Origin: Chromera velia
Taxonomy: Eukaryota > Sar > Chromeraceae
Direction: 5' to 3'
Assembly: GCA_018398765.1 (NCBI GenBank)
Contig: JAHBMJ010000126.1
Span: 40,189-55,675, forward strand
Length of the DNA stretch: 15,487 nucleotides
The stretch's first letter is position 1. Each line of letters begins with the position of its first letter. Position numbers and translations under genes: made by a program. The notes under the pieces were generated by a model. It saw only the letters and a program-made list of their open reading frames with translations. It was not told the origin of the DNA and made no database searches. Of this stretch, positions 1 to 8,378 are shown in pieces.

Positions 1-720
1 CGATTCTTTTATTATTTTTAAAGGTTTTAAATTAGAGCCCGGAGTGTATGAGAGTGAAGGTTGGAAGTGTTGTAGTACAGTGGCAGGCCGGGCCGGCGGG
101 TCTGCGTGTATGCCGCGCGTGGCATGCAGTGCCGCGCCGTACGTACGTGCGTCTGTGCCGCGGCCTGCCCCAACCGGCCCGCGTGGGCTGCCACGCTTGA
201 CTGACGCACGCATCCCAATCCGAATATTCGGCTGTACGGTAGAAATTTGATTATATGCTTTTGCAGGCCGAGGCATCTGTCAGAAAGTAAGGAAGAAATT
301 AAAAGATCCCGCTTCATTCCTTTCAGTTATAGCTCTACGTTGCTATGCAGATTTTCTGTAGAGTGTACTTGTTGTGGGCCTGTCGCTGGGGATCGTGCGC
401 CGGTGCTGTAGTGTGGCTGCACTTTTGAGGTGGGCTGAGCTTTGCCATCTCCTTTTAAACAACACTTTGTATGGGCAAGGGGTTTTAATTGTTATATCAG
501 AAAGACCTGGGTTGATGCATCTGTTTATCCTTTTTCCTTCCTCTTCATACGGTATGGATGCAGGAGTTTGGAGCTTTCGCTTGCCTCTGGTATGTACAAG
601 GTGTCCGTTCCCCTTGTATGTGTGTGTGTGTGTGTGTGTATGTGTGTATGTGTGTGTCTGCGCGCACTGGCAGATCCACACGCACACAGATCTTTACTGA
701 CAGGTTACGTACACTGAAAG
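1..720. other. Gene-free GC-rich stretch
   Basis: I see no supportable gene here. The first 250 bases are GC-rich, with alternating purine-pyrimidine runs such as GTACGTACGTGCG. The frames open on either strand are short, overlap one another and look like composition artefacts. An acceptor-like TTTTGCAG (258-265) and a donor-like GTAAGG (286-291) enclose about 20 bases, but nothing supports an exon. It could be the edge of a transcription unit lying outside the window. Confidence 0.4.
615..660. repeat. TG microsatellite
   Basis: Interrupted (TG)n tract with TATG interruptions. It causes the cysteine/valine-rich frames on this strand and the histidine/threonine-rich frames on the other, which are not genes. 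Confidence 0.9.
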
Positions 721-1268
721 CCAATATAAAAATGTTGATCATTGTTTCGGCGGCATTAAAAAATTATTATATGAGTCGAATAACTTCGTTATCTGGTTGT
801 TGCAGTGTTACACTGAAACAGTGCCTTCAGCTCACGGCCAATATTATGAGCGTTCTGCTCATGATTTGTATTCAGACAGTCTAGTACACAATATATATAT
901 ATATATATATATATCAACATATTAATAACATCAATTGTGATACTTGTAAAAGCTCTACACTATGTTTTATATGTTTTTAATCTTTCTGTTAAAACCTTAA
1001 GATTCATTGTAAAGAAAATATTTTAAAGAGTTAAAAACTTAAAATCATACATTCAAATTTAAATATATATATAGTTATCATAAATCAAATTTTTATATAA
1101 TTCTCTTACTAACTAGGATTTAAAAAACACTTAATTGCACTCTCAAACCATTTAAAACTCTTTGTTTTAAGTTTTTAATCATTGTTTAGTACCTAGAAAT
1201 GTTTGATAGATATGGTAATTTTGGAGACCGTTTTGATGTTGGAGACCGTTTGGAATAGATTTGTCTTC
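720..1268. other. AT-rich non-coding stretch
   Basis: AT-rich, no open frame of note. It includes an (AT)n run at 891-914, poorly matched inverted segments around 1020-1045 and 1150-1180, and a short tandem motif TTGGAGACCGTTT at about 1221 and 1240. No gene or RNA gene is recognisable. Confidence 0.5.
891..914. repeat. AT microsatellite
   Basis: Perfect (AT)n run of about 12 units in AT-rich flank. Confidence 0.9.
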
Positions 1269-1298
1269 GGAACGGACCTTCTCAATTCTATGGAGATC

Positions 1299-1332
<34 letters not shown>

Positions 1333-1581
1333 TGGCTACAAATTTATTATAATTTTCGCAATTTAATTAACAAGTGAGTGCGCGCGCTTTGCGCGCGGAA
1401 GTGACTAAGGTCTTGTGAGTGTGTTATGACGGGCTAAAGGAAAACGTTAAAAAATCGATATAAACATTATTTTACGCACAGATTACGGTCTGATTACTAA
1501 ATCCTTTCCTGAGCTATTTAGTAATGGCATCTAGATCTATCAACCACTCATTCAATTAATCATTGATTTTTAGTGTTGCAT
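1269..1581 (+). repeat. Repeat X, copy 1
   Basis: A ~313 bp non-coding segment whose reverse complement recurs at 5636-5946 inside the retrotransposon. The copies differ by about four transitions plus AT-run length. Inside are an (AT)n run (1302-1329), a GC palindrome of GCGCGC-TTT-GCGCGC type (about 1381-1397) and an inverted pair ATTACTAAAT / ATTTAGTAAT (about 1493-1535). It has no open frame and no terminal inverted repeats at the ends of the match. An 11 bp inverted pair, ATTTTGGAGAC (1218-1228) and GTCTCCAAAAT (1659-1669), encloses this copy but is not shared with copy 2. It may be part of a larger dispersed repeat whose true ends I cannot see. Confidence 0.8.
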
Positions 1582-1805
1582 CAACCTATATCAACCAGTC
1601 GATTAATGTATATTTAATGTAGATGTACTAAGATTTAAAACAACCAGTATATATCAAAGTCTCCAAAATCAAACACAAGTAAAATCTATGTCATGAGATA
1701 TTCTAAAAATCGTTAGACTTATGGCTAAACACATTGTGTAACCTTCCTTTCATGATACTTTTTGATAAATGTTTTGTGTACCAATTGTTAAATTTATTAA
1801 TTGTC
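1582..1805. other. AT-rich spacer before LTR
   Basis: Non-coding AT-rich sequence between repeat X copy 1 and the outer edge of the left LTR. No gene is visible. Confidence 0.5.
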
Positions 1806-2126
1806 CGTCAGATTTCCTCCTAGACTAAGAACGTAGTCTAGTTGGAGATTTATCGTACCTTACCTCCTTAAGTCTGTCAGTCAGAGTTCACTTCCAAGGA
1901 CTCCATTCAAGCGATACAGATGAACGAAGACTGTACGGCATGCTTCTATTTATTTCTGTATTGCAAGTCTATTATTTCTTTCTTTGTATTGTCAGTCTGT
2001 CACTTAATTCTCTGAATGCACTTAGTTAATACCGGCCGGGCTTAGTATTGCGAAGTTAGTTTCCCAGTCCCAGTTCTAGCAAATTTGGCGGGTGATCAAG
2101 TCGCCGTACAAGCCATAACGTAACGT
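1806..2126 (-). repeat. LTR (3' LTR of the minus-strand element)
   Basis: 321 bp, aligned without gaps to 8379-8699 with 15 differences (about 4.7%), all transitions. Read in element orientation it begins ACGTTACG directly after the polypurine tract and ends CTGACG, so it lacks the usual TG...CA termini. It contains an 8 bp hairpin at 1820-1841 near the 3' edge. Confidence 0.95.
1820..1841. other. LTR hairpin with compensatory changes
   Basis: Perfect 8 bp stem CTAGACTA / TAGTCTAG (1820-1827 and 1834-1841) with loop AGAACG. The right LTR has CTAGATTA / TAATCTAG at 8393-8400 and 8407-8414 with the same loop. Both arms changed so that pairing is kept: C1825-G1836 became T8398-A8409. Confidence 0.8.
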
Positions 2127-2142
2127 GCCCTCTCCCCCCTCC
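2127..2142 (-). other. Polypurine tract
   Basis: On the minus strand this reads GGAGGGGGGAGAGGGC and lies immediately upstream of the 3' LTR, where the second-strand primer is made in LTR retrotransposons. It fixes the inner LTR boundary at about 2126. Confidence 0.85.
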
Positions 2143-2160
2143 ATGGCCTGTGCGCCTCAC

Positions 2161-2331
2161 TCAGGCCGAAGCATAGAAATTGGCAATCGCTTGTTTTACA
2201 TTCTTCAATGACGACAGGGGCTCCCATGATGCGTTTTCTAATGGGTGTCCCCTCCAGAGAACCTTGTACTGCTTGGCCTTGCCCCTCCCTCAGACTGCAA
2301 GGATTTTCTCGACTTCATACTCCTCCTCGGC
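2161..2331 (-). pseudogene. Chromodomain at the pol C-terminus (broken)
   Basis: The same reading frame as integrase runs past two stops (TAA 2458-2460, TGA 2290-2292) to a final TGA at 2161-2163. It begins with an acidic run followed by EYEVEKIL (about 2300-2328), then KAKQYKVLWRGHPLENASWEP and a closing helix. These are the chromodomain hallmarks: an aromatic near the start, the YKVLWRG strand and the WEP motif. In chromoviruses this domain binds modified histones and steers integration. The stop between the EKIL strand and KAKQY reads as CGA to TGA, a CpG transition. The identification is firm from motif order. Function is lost here. Confidence 0.85.
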
Positions 2332-3888
2332 CCAAGCGGGCATGCGGACAGACGGGGGGCGAGTCTCCCCACTCGGCTGACGGTAAGGCTTGCACAACGA
2401 TATGTGAATGATAGGGTGCTTCCTGCTCCCAGCAGGCAAAACAACCTCCAGATTGTCTTAAGGCAGAACGGTCTCAACTTTGAACGGACCGAACCAAACT
2501 GAATCAAGCTTCCTGGCATATTCCTCCCCCTTTCCCATAGGACGTGGCCACCACGTGCAGTACACCAGGACGTAATCTCCTACTCGGATATTTTCGGCAG
2601 GACGCCGACGGCGATTGGCGTTTTGGGTCATGAGTTGTTGGGCTGAGCGGAGTGAATCTCTCGCTGTAGCGATCATCTGGCTGTGCTCCTCTAAAAATTC
2701 CCTTGCGTCGAAAGAAGGTTCGACTGAGGCTGGAAGATTGAGAGCAGGAGGGATGAGCGGGGACTTCCCACCATCAAGAGCGAGGGGCGCAAAACCAGTC
2801 CCCTCATGGACAGAGGAGTTGTATGCAAACTCCACATCACACAGAAATTCAGACCACCGGGAGTGCTTCATCTCTACCAGATACCGCAAAGCCTCCTCGA
2901 GGGTGCGATTCATCCTCTCTGCGACACCCGCTGTATCGTGGTGCGATGCAGTCACGAAATTGACTTCTGAACCGCTAGAGGCGTGGAGGGTCTGCTAAAA
3001 GCGGGCGACAAAACGGGGGTCACGGTCACAGACGATATGACGCTGGAAGCCCTTCTTGCACAAAACGTGCTGGCGGTAGATCCGCGCGGTCTCCTCTGCT
3101 CCTACTGTGCTGTGAGTGGGAATCAAGACGACTGCTTTAATGAGCCGGTAAAGCATCACAAGAATCGCATCAAACCCCTCATCACCGGAAGGCGGCAAGT
3201 CAGTAAGGCGGTCAATGCAAGTCGACTCCCAAGGGCATGAAGGGATAGGGAGGGGCTGCAGAAGCCCGGGGCGGGCCGCAGTGGGACCCTTGCTTCTCTG
3301 ACACCGATCGCATGCACGAACAAAAGAAGCGACTGACCTCCACATCTTGGGCCAGTAGTACAATGACGCCACCTTCTGATAGGTCTTCCCCGTTCCAAAG
3401 TGAGCAGCGTGCGGAGGGGAGTGCACCCCAGCCATCACAGTCCCTTGCTAAGATCTAGGGACACAGAGACGATTCCCCTCAAAATACAGGAGACCGGCAT
3501 GAAGCGACATACCTCGCAAACGAAGGGCAAAATCAGGGGTGGGGGCGGGTGGGTGCTGCTGTGACAGATGCTGAAGGACAGGGTGGAAGAAGGGATCGGC
3601 TGAGTATCCCCTCCTGCAAGCATCAAGGAATGCCTGTGACTGTGTGGCAGAGACCGTCAAACTCTGCAACTCCATCTCTACCCGAGACTGCTGCCCATCT
3701 CCCTCCCTAACTGGAGTCTGGCTCTCCTCAATCTCAGGAACCAAATCGGGCAGATCAGCGTACTCTGCCTCCAAAGACCCAACGGGCTGGACAGATACCG
3801 GGACAGCCTCCGGCAGGGGCCTGGGACGTACAGACAGACGCTGAGCGCGACCCATGTGAGAAACCTCGGCGGAAGACGGCATGAGCTG
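2332..3888 (-). pseudogene. Integrase (broken)
   Basis: Downstream of RNase H, in the same frame. After a linker (about 3450-3880) comes the HHCC zinc module: H-x6-H around 3405-3425 and CDRC near 3310. The catalytic core follows: first Asp in CIDRLTD (about 3225), second in CDRDPRF (about 3010), and Glu in AERMNRTLEE (about 2910). Spacing between the last two is 35 residues, the D-x-D-35-E pattern, if the stop between them is counted as a residue. The GPF motif near 2480 marks the C-terminal part. In-frame stops are TAG 3889-3891 at the RNase H join, TAG 3448-3450, TAG 2995-2997 (where related proteins carry Trp) and TAA 2458-2460. No frameshift was seen across the whole region, so decay is by substitution. 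Confidence 0.9.
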
Positions 3889-4353
3889 CTATGCGGCAGG
3901 AGGGTTTCGGGAAAGGGCATCTGCCACAATGTTTGCTCTCCCTGGGATGTACTTTGGAATGATGCCAAGCTCTTGCATGAACTCATTCCAGCGTCGGACT
4001 CGCAGGGAGCAAAATTCGAACGATCGGTAGCTGAAATTTGTAAAGTTCTGGTGATCGGTCCATATTTCGGAGTCTGAAGACAGGAAGTGTCTCCACACCT
4101 TTGCGAAATGCACAATCGCTAGAAATTCCAACTCTCGGACGGGGTACTTGGCTTCCGTAGATGTCAGACGGCGGGAGCCGAAAGCGAGGGGGCGGTATCT
4201 CCCGGTTACACAGTCCTTCTGGAGGGCGACAGCCCCAATGGCTCCTGCAGACTGCGATGCATCGGGCACCAGAATGACTGGCTTGCTGGGATCGGGGAGG
4301 GCAAGGGTGGCATGCTCCTGTACTGCCTTCTTCAGCTCAGCAAACGCACGCGA
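3889..4353 (-). pseudogene. RNase H domain (broken)
   Basis: In frame with RT after TAG 4354-4356. Recognisable Ty3/gypsy RNase H pieces are an Asp in PDASQSAGAIGAV (about 4250), Glu in RELEFLAIVHFAKVWRHF, Asp in WTDHQN and Asp in VADALSRN near the end. Its role is degrading the RNA strand of the RNA-DNA hybrid during reverse transcription. It ends in TAG 3889-3891, with readable frame continuing into the integrase linker, so this stop is probably a lesion. Confidence 0.9.
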
Positions 4354-5241
4354 CTATGCAGTCTTCCATTCGAAGGGGACGTTCCCTTGGAGGAGGAATG
4401 TGAGAGGCCCCGCAAGAAACGAGAACCTTGGGATAAACCAGCGAAACCAATTGGCTAGTCCCAGAAACTGATGCAGAGAAGTGCGGTCTGTGGGTTGTGC
4501 GAACTCAGTGAGCCCTTGCATTTTCTCATGGCTTGGTCTGACCCCCTTCTCATCAACCACCAACCCCAAAAATTTCGCCTCTGTCCGAAGCCATGCGCAT
4601 TTAGAGACCTTGACGTAGAGCTGGTGTTCCCTCAAAAGGGAAAGGACTTGGTTGATGTGCTCGATATACTCCTCCGGAGTGCGGCTGAAAACAAGAACAT
4701 CATCAATAAACACAACAACACACTTGTCAAGGAGTAGTCTGAGCACATCCGTGATGAGACGCATACTGATGGAAGGTGCATTACACAAACCAAACGGCAT
4801 CACCAGCCATTCAAAACTGCCGTACCTTGTGACGAATGCCGTCTTCTCCTCGTCTCCCTCCCTGATCCTTGTCTGATGGAAGTATTGCCGTAAGTCCAGA
4901 GACGAGAAAAATTTCGCGCCGTGGAGGCGACTTAGCAGCTCCTCTGGGTGAGGAATGGGGAATTTGTCGTGGACTGTGATCTTGTTAAGTCCCGTGAAGT
5001 CGATACACATCCGTTGCGTCCTGTCTGCCTTCTGCACAAACAGGACTGGCGCAGCGTATGGACTTGTCGAAGGGCGGATATGCCCTTTCTCGAGGTATGA
5101 GTCTAACTGTTGTTTCAGTTTGTCAAGTTGATCGTATGATAGTCGGTAGGGTGCTCTCGCAGGAGGAGAGTGCCCTGCCTCGAGCTTGATCTCACACTCG
5201 ATCTTTCGGTGGGGCGGAAGATCCGGGAGCTCGTCTGGAAA
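4354..5241 (-). pseudogene. Reverse transcriptase (full-length copy, broken)
   Basis: Read from just after TGA 5242-5244: FPDELPDLPPHR, then the RT fingers (RMCIDFTGLNKIT), first catalytic Asp in SLDLRQYFH (codon 4894-4896), the MPFGLCNAPS region and the active site VFIDDVLVFS (the two Asp codons are 4702-4704 and 4699-4701). Thumb and connection follow (FLGLVVDEKGVRPS, FRWFIPRFS). The frame is open across the RT core and breaks at TAG 4354-4356, which reads as CAG to TAG. The upstream part (4822-5241) is duplicated at 5949-6368. Confidence 0.95.
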
Positions 5242-5637
5242 TCAATTAAAATGTTTCTTGAGAACCGGTCGGACGCTGGGTGGGACTTTTTTGCTCTGGA
5301 GGTGCTTTCGGAATCCCGTGTAGGTCGAAGAATTGATGGGATGGTCAGGAGGGAAAGATGAATGGGGTGGTGGGTCTCCGGGCTTACCAGCAGACTGCAG
5401 GGAATGCACCCCTAATATATCACTCACCCCCCCCTTCCGCACTGCTTTAAGGCAGAATAGATGCACACGGAAACTGGGTCTCTTCATCAGCCGACGGAGC
5501 TCTCTCTGGCTAAAAAAGTCCTCCCCCTCCCCCTCCGCCGGGTACTCCTCGCTGTCAAGCAGGAGCAAGTCTCTCCCGGTCGGCGACTCACACGCAGGGA
5601 TCGTGAGGGCCATCTTACGGTAATGGGGGATAGGAAT
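4822..5637 (-). repeat. 816 bp internal duplication, copy A
   Basis: Aligns without gaps to 5949-6764 with about 25 differences, all transitions (about 3.1%). It covers the C-terminal end of protease, the protease-RT linker and the N-terminal half of RT. Copy A is continuous with the rest of pol to its left and joins repeat X to its right, so it lacks gag and the protease core. Confidence 0.95.
5242..5637 (-). pseudogene. Protease-RT linker, second copy
   Basis: Open frame from the X junction (IPIPHYR) through an acidic stretch to a conserved LKKHFN, ending at TGA 5242-5244. The same TGA occurs at 6369-6371 in copy B, so the lesion probably predates the duplication. No protease active site is present because the copy begins after it. 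Confidence 0.8.
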
Positions 5638-5946
5638 GCAACACTAAAAATCAATGATTAATTGAATGAGTGGTTGATAGATCTAGATGCCATTACTAAA
5701 TAGCTCAGGAAAGGATTTAGTAATCAGACCGTAATCTGTGCATAAAATAATGTTTATATCGATTTTTTAACGTTTTCCTTTAGCCCGTCATAACACACTC
5801 ACAAGATCTTAGTCACTTCCGCGCGCAAAGCGCGCGCACTCACTTGTTAATTAAATTGCGAAAATTATAATAAATTTGTGGCCATGCATATATATATATA
5901 TATATATATATATTATGATCTCCATAGAATTGAGAAAGTCCGTTCC
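5636..5946 (-). repeat. Repeat X, copy 2 (inverted) at the duplication junction
   Basis: Reverse complement of 1269-1581, about 311 bp, with four transitions. It sits exactly between the two 816 bp copies. Junctions have little shared sequence: the right-hand pol edge is at GTACC (5949) and the left-hand edge at GGAAT (5637). It has no target-site duplication or terminal inverted repeats, so it does not look like a simple transposon insertion. Confidence 0.9.
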
Positions 5947-5948
5947 CG

Positions 5949-6368
5949 GTACCTTGTGACGAATGCCGTCTTCTCTTCGTCTCCCTCCCTGATCCTTGTC
6001 TGATGGAAGTATTGCCGTAAGTCCAGAGACAAAAAAAATTTCGCGCCGTGGAGGCGACTCAGCAGCTCCTCTGGGTGAGGAATGGGGAATTTGTCGCGGA
6101 CTGTGATCTTGTTAAGTCCCATGAAGTCGATGCACATCCGTTATGTCCCGTCTGCCTTCTGCACAAACAGGACTGGCGCAGCGTATGGACTTATCGAAGG
6201 GCGGATATACCCTTTCTCGAGGTATGAGTCTAACTGTTGTTTCAGTTTGTCAAGTTGACCGTATGACAGTCGATAGGGTGCTCTCGCAGGAGGAGAGTGC
6301 CCTGCCTCGAGCTTGATCTCACACTCGATCTTTCGGTGGGGCGGAAGATCCGGGAGCTCGTCTGGGAA
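5949..6368 (-). pseudogene. Truncated reverse transcriptase (first copy)
   Basis: N-terminal RT only: from FPDELP after TGA 6369-6371 to VTRY, where homology stops and the frame runs into repeat X. It retains RMCIDF, the SLDLRQYFH Asp and REGDEEKTAF, but not the FIDD active site. A TAA at about 6142-6144 adds a stop. It is non-functional by truncation. Confidence 0.9.
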
Positions 6369-6764
6369 TCAATCAAAATGTTTTTTGAGAACCGGTCGGA
6401 CGCTGGGTGGGACTTTTTTGCTCTGGAGGTGCTTTCGGAATCCCGTGTAGGTCGAAGAATTGATGGGATGGTCAGGAGGGAAAGATGAATGGGGCGGTGG
6501 GTCTCCGGGCTTACCAGCAGACTGCAGGGAATGCACCCCCAATGTATCACTCACCCCCCCCTTCTGCACTGCTTTGAGGCAGAATAGATGCACACGGAAA
6601 CTGGGTCTCTTCATCAGCCGACGGAGCTCTCTCTGGCTAAAGAAGTCCTCCCCCTCCCCCTCCGCCGGGTACTCCTCGCTGTCAAGCAGGAGCAAGTCTC
6701 TCCCGGTCGGCGACTCACACGCAGGGATCGTGAGGGCCATCTCACGGTAATGGGGGATAGGAAT
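5949..6764 (-). repeat. 816 bp internal duplication, copy B
   Basis: Partner of 4822-5637. Copy B is continuous with protease and gag on its right and is cut off at the RT residues VTRY where X begins. It carries an extra TAA at about 6142-6144 absent from copy A (CAA to TAA). Confidence 0.95.
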
Positions 6765-7156
6765 ATACTCCTCACAGAAGGGCATCCCCAACATAACATC
6801 GTAATCATCGTCCAGATCGACTACTGTGAGATCCAGAGGCGCGCTGAAGCCCTGGATGCAGAGGGGAAGGCCTTTAACCTCTGGGAAATCGGAAGTTGCG
6901 GTCCCCCGTTTAACCCACCCTTGCATGCGGTCGGTTCATCGAGATCCCAGAGAGTGAAGCGGTTTGACTCGGCTACGGAATGGGCAAGGAAGTTGGAATC
7001 TGCCCCAGGATCATACAGATAGCGAACAGGGACCCTTGCTAACCGACCGTGGAAGCGGATGAGCTTCCCCAGTGCGTGGGAGGTCTTCGTGGAGTAGTAT
7101 CTGCAAAACGGGTAGCCGTTCTGCATGCTTGCATTCTGATTCTGCCGTTGCGACCC
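6369..7156 (-). pseudogene. Aspartic protease and protease-RT linker (broken)
   Basis: The upstream part, in the gag frame (TAG 7157-7159 to 6821), contains the retropepsin active-site region YLYDPGADSNFL at about 7005-7025. The downstream part, in another frame (from about 6926), contains the flap and C-terminal strand DDDYDVMLGMPF (about 6790) and an acidic linker to LKKHFD. A single frameshift in about 6905-6945 separates the two halves. The catalytic triad reads D-P-G instead of the usual D-S/T-G, which would impair activity. Polyprotein processing is its expected family role. Confidence 0.85.
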
Positions 7157-7198
7157 CTACAACCCCGGCGAGAAGTCAGTGACTGGGCGTGCGGCAAG

Positions 7199-8299
7199 CT
7201 ACCACATCTGCTGGTACTGCATGGGCGAAGGTGCAAGACTTGAGGGCACCACTGGACCCTGAGGTTGCATAAGAGGGCTGCCGACCCCCATGTGCCTGAA
7301 ATTCCGATTGTCAGGACGGGGAAGGGCATTCCGATGCTGCTGTTGTTGCTGCTGAAATGACTGGTATGGGAAGTTTTGGTGCTGCTGGGGGAGGAGACGG
7401 TTGTTAGACTTTGGGCACCTGTTCGCCCGGTGGCCCTGTTGGTGGCAGTTGAAACATCTGTCTTTTCTGATGTGCCTCTGCACCTGCTCGTGTGACAGCG
7501 CATATATTAAGCGCGACAATCTATCTATTTCTATCGGTGCAGGCCCATCCGTGTTGCGCTGTTGCACCGCATGCCCGCCCCCATCGGCGTGCTTGCCTCG
7601 GATCAATTGGTCTTCCTCGTCTGCCACTCTCATGACGGCCTCAAGTCCCGTGATTCCCCGACGCTTCACAGCGAGACGAATGTCAGTTGGCAATCCTCTG
7701 AGGTAGTCGTGCAGTAGGTCGGCTTCTGTGACATCCTCAATCTGCATGGCCTTCTCTATGAAGTCATCGGTGTACTTCTGTACTGTCTTGTTCCCACATT
7801 TCATTGCTTGGACTTCCTCTTGCAAACGTGTCTGAGCATTTGGGTCTTTGAACTTCTTCCCAATCCTCTCTTTGAAATTCTCCCACCCCTGGAACGGCGT
7901 TTGGAGGTTTTCGAGCTCGTACCACCTCTGCAGGGGACAGGATAGGTACTGACATGCTGCTTCGCATTTCTCGGCTTCCGACGCTCGCGATAAGCGAAGC
8001 CATCTCTCGGTCGTACGGAGCCAATCTGGGAGTTGTTTGCGGCTGCCTGCGTACGTGAACGGCTCTTTGGGTTTCAAATTTGACTTCACGGCCGCTGGGG
8101 GGCTGTTCCCCGCGGTGCTTTGTTGTACTGTCACAACTGTCTACTAGTGGTTGATCAACTCTTGGTGCAGCTGTTGATTTTGTTGCCAATGGGTTAACTG
8201 CCCGTTTTGGACCTACAGTGCCTGGATCTCAGCTTGCTGCTGCTGTTGAGTTTGAATAAGCTGCTAGATGAGCTCAGGAGTAATAGTAGACGGGTCCAT
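7199..8299 (-). pseudogene. Gag (broken)
   Basis: The frame starts at ATG 8297-8299, MDPSTITPELI, and runs 366 codons to TAG 7199-7201. The N-terminus is glutamine-rich and holds four TAG codons (8264-8266, 8213-8215 and the adjacent pair 8144-8146/8141-8143), all in places where CAG would fit the run of Gln. From codon ~60 the frame is open: a retrotransposon gag core (about codons 85-230, with WLRTTERWLRL and QKYTDDFIEKAMQI), then a CCHC zinc knuckle C-x2-C-x4-H-x4-C (CFNCHQQGHRANRC, about codons 282-295), then a Gln/Pro-rich tail. Beyond TAG 7199 the same frame continues to a second TAG (7157-7159) and into protease. The role is particle formation and RNA binding. Confidence 0.9.
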
Positions 8300-8360
8300 C
8301 CTGCCCGTACTTCAAACAACGGTTGAGAGGCAGAGCGGGGCCTCCCTGAGGCGGAGGACC

Positions 8361-8378
8361 GGGGCTCTGCTGCTACCA
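8361..8378 (-). other. Primer-binding site
   Basis: On the minus strand this reads TGGTAGCAGCAGAGCCCC, immediately after the LTR. TGG matches the CCA tail of a tRNA. The 5' part resembles the initiator-methionine primer site used by many LTR elements (TGGTA-CAGAG type), but with one extra GCA triplet. Either the host tRNA has a UGCUGCU acceptor strand, or a GCA slipped in. Confidence 0.75.

Noticed and set aside
266-285. A 20-base micro-exon between TTTTGCAG and GTAAGG
   Set aside because: Splice-like signals only, with no flanking exon or protein support.
27-742. Several overlapping frames on both strands near the left edge
   Set aside because: Short, mutually overlapping, and driven by GC-rich sequence and the TG repeat.
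2180-5661. Plus-strand open frames across the retrotransposon
   Set aside because: Shadows of the minus-strand gag-pol frame, which carries all the recognisable domains.
5636-5946. Repeat X as a simple transposon insertion with target duplication
   Set aside because: The flanking duplication is 816 bp, far beyond any known target duplication, and X shows no terminal inverted repeats.
2161-8299. A reassigned genetic code in which TAG means Gln
   Set aside because: Several TAGs do sit where Gln fits, but TAG 2995 falls where integrases have Trp, TAA and TGA lesions occur as well, and transition-only decay explains all of them.
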